Position numbers and translations under genes: made by a program. This document shows, piece after piece, positions 61,329-64,000 of a stretch of 64,000 nucleotides of DNA. The notes below the pieces were generated by a model. The model was not told the origin of the DNA and searched no databases. It was given only the letters and a program-made list of their open reading frames with translations. The stretch comes from JBAXQQ01 sp037131695. GTDB taxonomy: Bacteria; Armatimonadota; Hebobacteria; CAIYQO01. Where the stretch lies: NCBI GenBank assembly GCA_964638715.1, contig CAZWZF010000002.1, positions 124,001 to 188,000 on the forward strand. Reading direction: 5' to 3'. How positions within the stretch are numbered: position 1 is the first letter of the stretch; each line of letters starts with the position of its first letter.

Positions 61329-63341
61329 TTGCGTACCAGTGAAATTAATTTTCCCGCTATCTGGAATAAGATACGGTTATTTATATTCGGTAACCCCCTT
61401 GCAAGTTCCTTGCAATTGGAACATAGATTACCAATTTTGTTGGCATTACCGGTGTTTTCTTCAGACGCGATATCGTCTGTAGCTTATGCTACTCAAGAAA
61501 TACTTTTGCAATTTAAGAGTAAAGCCTCTGAATTTTCAAGTCCGGAAGCGTTGCACTACTTAATAGGTATATCAGTTGCAATTGCAATACTTATAGTTAT
61601 TGTTTCATTAAGTTACCGACAAGCTATTCATTTATATCCTTCTGGCGGAGGATCATATACGGTTGCACGCGATAACCTGGGCACATTACCCGGTATACTT
61701 GCCGCCGCCGCATTATTTATCGACTATATATTAACAGTTGCCGTGTCTATTTCCTCTGGTGTAGAAAACCTGGCTGCAGGTGTACCGATTTTGCATAGTG
61801 GTTTTTCGATTGCAGGTTATCAATTGCCGTGGACAGTACCAATATGTATATTCTTCTTGCTGGTGGTAGCACTAATTAATATGCGCGGGACAAAAGAATC
61901 TGGATGGTTATTTGCTTTCCCGGCATATTTTTTCATAACCATGTTAACGATGGTCATTATATTTACTGCTGTAAAATTTTTCGGTGGGACCTTAAATCCA
62001 TATCAATCACCACCTGTAGACCAGTCTGCTTTTGTTGTCGGTAAAGGTTTGATGTTTATGGTGGTTTTAAAAGCTTTCTCAAGTGGCTGTTCAGCATTAA
62101 CTGGTGTTGAAGCTGTAAGTAATGGTGTATCTGCATTTGAACCGCCAGAAGCTAAAAACGCTGCTAAGACTTTATTATTATTAATGATTGGCCTGGTATT
62201 AATGTTTATGGGTACAGGTATATGCACCTGGCTTTATAATGTGCACATGACGGAAAACCAGACAGTTATATCATTAATATCAAGTGCTGCATTTACTACT
62301 TCAGGCAGTGAATTAGCTGGTATTGGATTATATCTTTATGGTGGTGTAAAGATTGCTACATTATTGATTTTATTAATTGCAGCTAACACCAGTTTCGCAG
62401 GTTTCCCTCGTTTGCTTGCAATCGTCGCTAAAGATGGTTTTGCTCCTAAAGCATTTGCAAGTTTAGGTGATAGATTAGTACATACACGTGGTATTTTCGC
62501 ATTAACATTATTCTCTATTTTCCTGATCGTTCTTTATCGTGCCAATACAAACTCGTTAATCCCTCTTTATGCGGTTGGTGTATTTATTTGCTTTACATTA
62601 TCACAATTAGGAATGGCAAAAAAATCAAAAATGATGGCTATAAAAGGCTGGCAGCAGACAATGACAATTAACATCATCGGTGCTATTGTTACTGGTGCTG
62701 TTGCTTTAATTCAGGCAATAACCAAGTTCCATGATGGTGCATGGATGGTTGTTGCGATTTTGCCGGTTTTAATAACTATTTCCTATTCCATCCATAAGCA
62801 TTATCAGTGGTTTGATAAAATAATGGTAGTTTCACCTGATGATTATAATCCATTAACTGAAAAACCGGAACCTTTAACCGTGTTGGTATTGATATCATCT
62901 GACATACATCGTGGAATTTTAGAAGGACTGGAATGTGGAAGATCTATTGTAACAGGCAGACCTGATAGTGTATTACGTGCAGTACATATAGAAATTGACC
63001 CGGATAAAACTCCTCGACTGAAAAAGAAGTGGGAAACCCTGGTAGAACCATATATTGGTAATTCAGTCAGGTTGGATATTGTACCGTCACCATATCGATG
63101 GTTAATGGAACCTATTAATGAATATGTAGATAATATCGATTTAGAACGGAAGAATGACCGTATAATTATCGTTTTACCAGAGTTTGAGACCGGCACTTTC
63201 ATAACCCATTTATTACATAATTTCTCAGCATATCGATTACGTGCAATGCTTTTAAGCCGACCGAATATTACTGTTGTATCGAGTCGATTCTTTATGAAAC
63301 CAATGTCTTGGAGACAAGGACGTGGCGGGTTAGTTTTTTAA
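61329..63341 (+). CDS. APC-superfamily permease with C-terminal cytoplasmic domain
   Basis: A 670-residue transporter starting at a TTG, with AGGACAGGAC ahead. The opening GNPLASSLQLEHRLPILLALPVF, then SSDAISSVAYATQEIL, and about 12 membrane segments to residue 490 mark the APC amino acid/cation permease group with a KUP-like N-terminus. The last 170 residues form a soluble, UspA-like domain (LTVLVLISSDIHRG...). The substrate is unknown: an amino acid or a cation such as K+. The oxidoreductase gene follows after 9 bases. Confidence 0.85.
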   Translation: MRTSEINFPAIWNKIRLFIFGNPLASSLQLEHRLPILLALPVFSSDAISSVAYATQEILLQFKSKASEFSSPEALHYLIGISVAIAILIVIVSLSYRQAIHLYPSGGGSYTVARDNLGTLPGILAAAALFIDYILTVAVSISSGVENLAAGVPILHSGFSIAGYQLPWTVPICIFFLLVVALINMRGTKESGWLFAFPAYFFITMLTMVIIFTAVKFFGGTLNPYQSPPVDQSAFVVGKGLMFMVVLKAFSSGCSALTGVEAVSNGVSAFEPPEAKNAAKTLLLLMIGLVLMFMGTGICTWLYNVHMTENQTVISLISSAAFTTSGSELAGIGLYLYGGVKIATLLILLIAANTSFAGFPRLLAIVAKDGFAPKAFASLGDRLVHTRGIFALTLFSIFLIVLYRANTNSLIPLYAVGVFICFTLSQLGMAKKSKMMAIKGWQQTMTINIIGAIVTGAVALIQAITKFHDGAWMVVAILPVLITISYSIHKHYQWFDKIMVVSPDDYNPLTEKPEPLTVLVLISSDIHRGILEGLECGRSIVTGRPDSVLRAVHIEIDPDKTPRLKKKWETLVEPYIGNSVRLDIVPSPYRWLMEPINEYVDNIDLERKNDRIIIVLPEFETGTFITHLLHNFSAYRLRAMLLSRPNITVVSSRFFMKPMSWRQGRGGLVF

Positions 63342-63350
63342 GGTGATAAA

Positions 63351-64000
63351 ATGAATAATGCCGGTACCGTAAATATAAAAATTAACGATATTGAATACGT
63401 AGTACCGGCAGATATATCTATACTTCAGGCTGCAAAGTCAGTTGGGATTAATATTCCAACATTGTGTTTTCTTGAAAATTATCCTCCTCATACTTCATGC
63501 TATCTATGCCTTGTTAAAATAGCCGGTATGTCGCATTATATGCCCGCGTGTGCTACGAAAGTTGTAAATATGGGAAATTATACCACTTTGGACGATGAGA
63601 TTGCTGGCGCGCGTCGTGACGCGTTAGAGCTATTGCTTAGCGAGCATCGCGGTGATTGTATTGCTCCATGTCGGATTGCGTGTCCTGCTCACATGAATAT
63701 CCCTGAAATGATGTCGCTTATAAACGCTGGTAAATGGGATGAAGCAATAGCAGTCGTAAAAAAAGACATTGCAATGCCAGCGATATTTGGCAGAATTTGT
63801 CCGGCATATTGTGAAAAAGCCTGCAAAAGAAAACAATTTGATGAGTCATTGTCAATTTGTACCTTAAAGAAAATTACTGCTTACACAAAGTTCACATCAA
63901 AGATTATTGAAAAAAATAAATCTATCGCAATTATCGGAGCAGGGGTATCTGGATTATCTGCAGCTTATCATTTAAGAAGTGCCGGATATAAAATTGATAT
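63351..64000 (+). CDS. 2Fe-2S/GltD-like iron-sulfur flavoprotein (cut by window edge)
   Basis: The frame from ATG 63351 (AAGGTG just ahead) is open to the window end, 216 codons seen. Residues about 5-80 are an adrenodoxin/NuoG-like 2Fe-2S domain with Cys in LCFLENYPPHTSCYLC and later CATK. The segment ALELLLSEHRGDC...CRIACPAHMNIPEMM and GRICPAYCEKACKR matches the N-terminal iron-sulfur region of GltD-like proteins. A Rossmann IAIIGAGVSGLSAAYHL starts near residue 193. Relatives use NAD(P)H and FAD, as in glutamate synthase small subunits or hydrogenase/formate dehydrogenase diaphorases. Fused 2Fe-2S-GltD chains are known in anaerobes. The C-terminal part lies outside. Confidence 0.85.
   Translation, partial: MNNAGTVNIKINDIEYVVPADISILQAAKSVGINIPTLCFLENYPPHTSCYLCLVKIAGMSHYMPACATKVVNMGNYTTLDDEIAGARRDALELLLSEHRGDCIAPCRIACPAHMNIPEMMSLINAGKWDEAIAVVKKDIAMPAIFGRICPAYCEKACKRKQFDESLSICTLKKITAYTKFTSKIIEKNKSIAIIGAGVSGLSAAYHLRSAGYKID

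Noticed and set aside
61297..61482. Short frame upstream of the permease
   Set aside because: Overlaps the permease start in another frame, and its composition and lack of a good start signal favour the permease.

Overview
This 64 kb window is ordinary bacterial chromosome: AT-rich, densely coded on both strands, almost all intergenic gaps under 200 bases. It holds about 49 protein genes and one tRNA. I saw no rRNA, CRISPR array, insertion sequence, phage gene or replication origin. The gene mix is a housekeeping core beside several large secreted proteins: a LamG/concanavalin-like lectin protein, a DUF4139 protein, a YjbH-like barrel, and VWA/coiled-coil membrane proteins. Add a DUF1844 gene next to ligA, single-chain alpha2 GlyRS, an anaerobic sulfatase-maturase relative and GH2/GH127 glycosidases. 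Together these suggest a Gram-negative, probably anaerobic or facultative, polysaccharide-using member of the PVC group or a neighbouring candidate phylum (Lentisphaerae, Hydrogenedentes or Sumerlaea type). That placement is inference; there is no rRNA to settle it.

Layout. 1-5 kb: the end of an unknown gene, then a multi-PAS hybrid histidine kinase translationally coupled to radA. 5-6.4 kb: argF behind a small membrane protein. 6.5-9.7 kb: giant secreted lectin-like protein. 9.8-13.4 kb: ftsK and a zinc polyol dehydrogenase, divergent. 13.5-15.4 kb: accD-accA operon. 15.5-18 kb: secreted protein with YD-like repeats and proline-rich linkers. 18-21.1 kb: GNAT and glyS divergent from thrC across a control region with two well-formed promoters and a 26-base palindrome. 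21.2-23.8 kb: tRNA-Phe, ligA, DUF1844. 23.8-30.7 kb: DUF4139 protein, a DUF6155-like protein, and a GH2-GH127 operon. 30.8-34.4 kb: a tight four-gene operon of two alpha/beta hydrolases, chorismate mutase/prephenate dehydratase and a 2-hydroxyacid dehydrogenase. 34.4-39.7 kb: smc-pepA followed by an unlisted 55-codon cysteine-containing gene. 39.8-46.9 kb: YjbH-like protein, rsmE, then nitroreductase, glycosidase-like protein, coiled-coil membrane protein and hemW as overlapping genes. 46.9-51.6 kb: dut, secreted cyclophilin, and a two-VWA membrane protein behind a LuxR-type response regulator. 51.8-57.7 kb: hisC, tsaD, folP, frr, M28 peptidase, ruvB. 57.7-64 kb: zinc-ribbon/TPR membrane protein, GtrA, radical-SAM maturase, CpxP-like protein, APC permease, and the start of a 2Fe-2S/GltD-like oxidoreductase cut by the window edge.

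Regulation visible in sequence: GC-rich hairpins mark most transcript ends, many shared by convergent genes. Candidate sigma70 promoters have near-consensus -10 boxes, and several have -35 boxes of the form GTnACA. Two genes (rsmE and tsaD) have a -10 box only 8-9 bases before ATG and no Shine-Dalgarno, suggesting leaderless mRNAs. The least explained units are the hydrolase-PheA-hydroxyacid dehydrogenase operon, the response regulator/VWA unit, the small cysteine protein after pepA, and the YD-repeat secreted protein. No complete new defence or mobile system was found.
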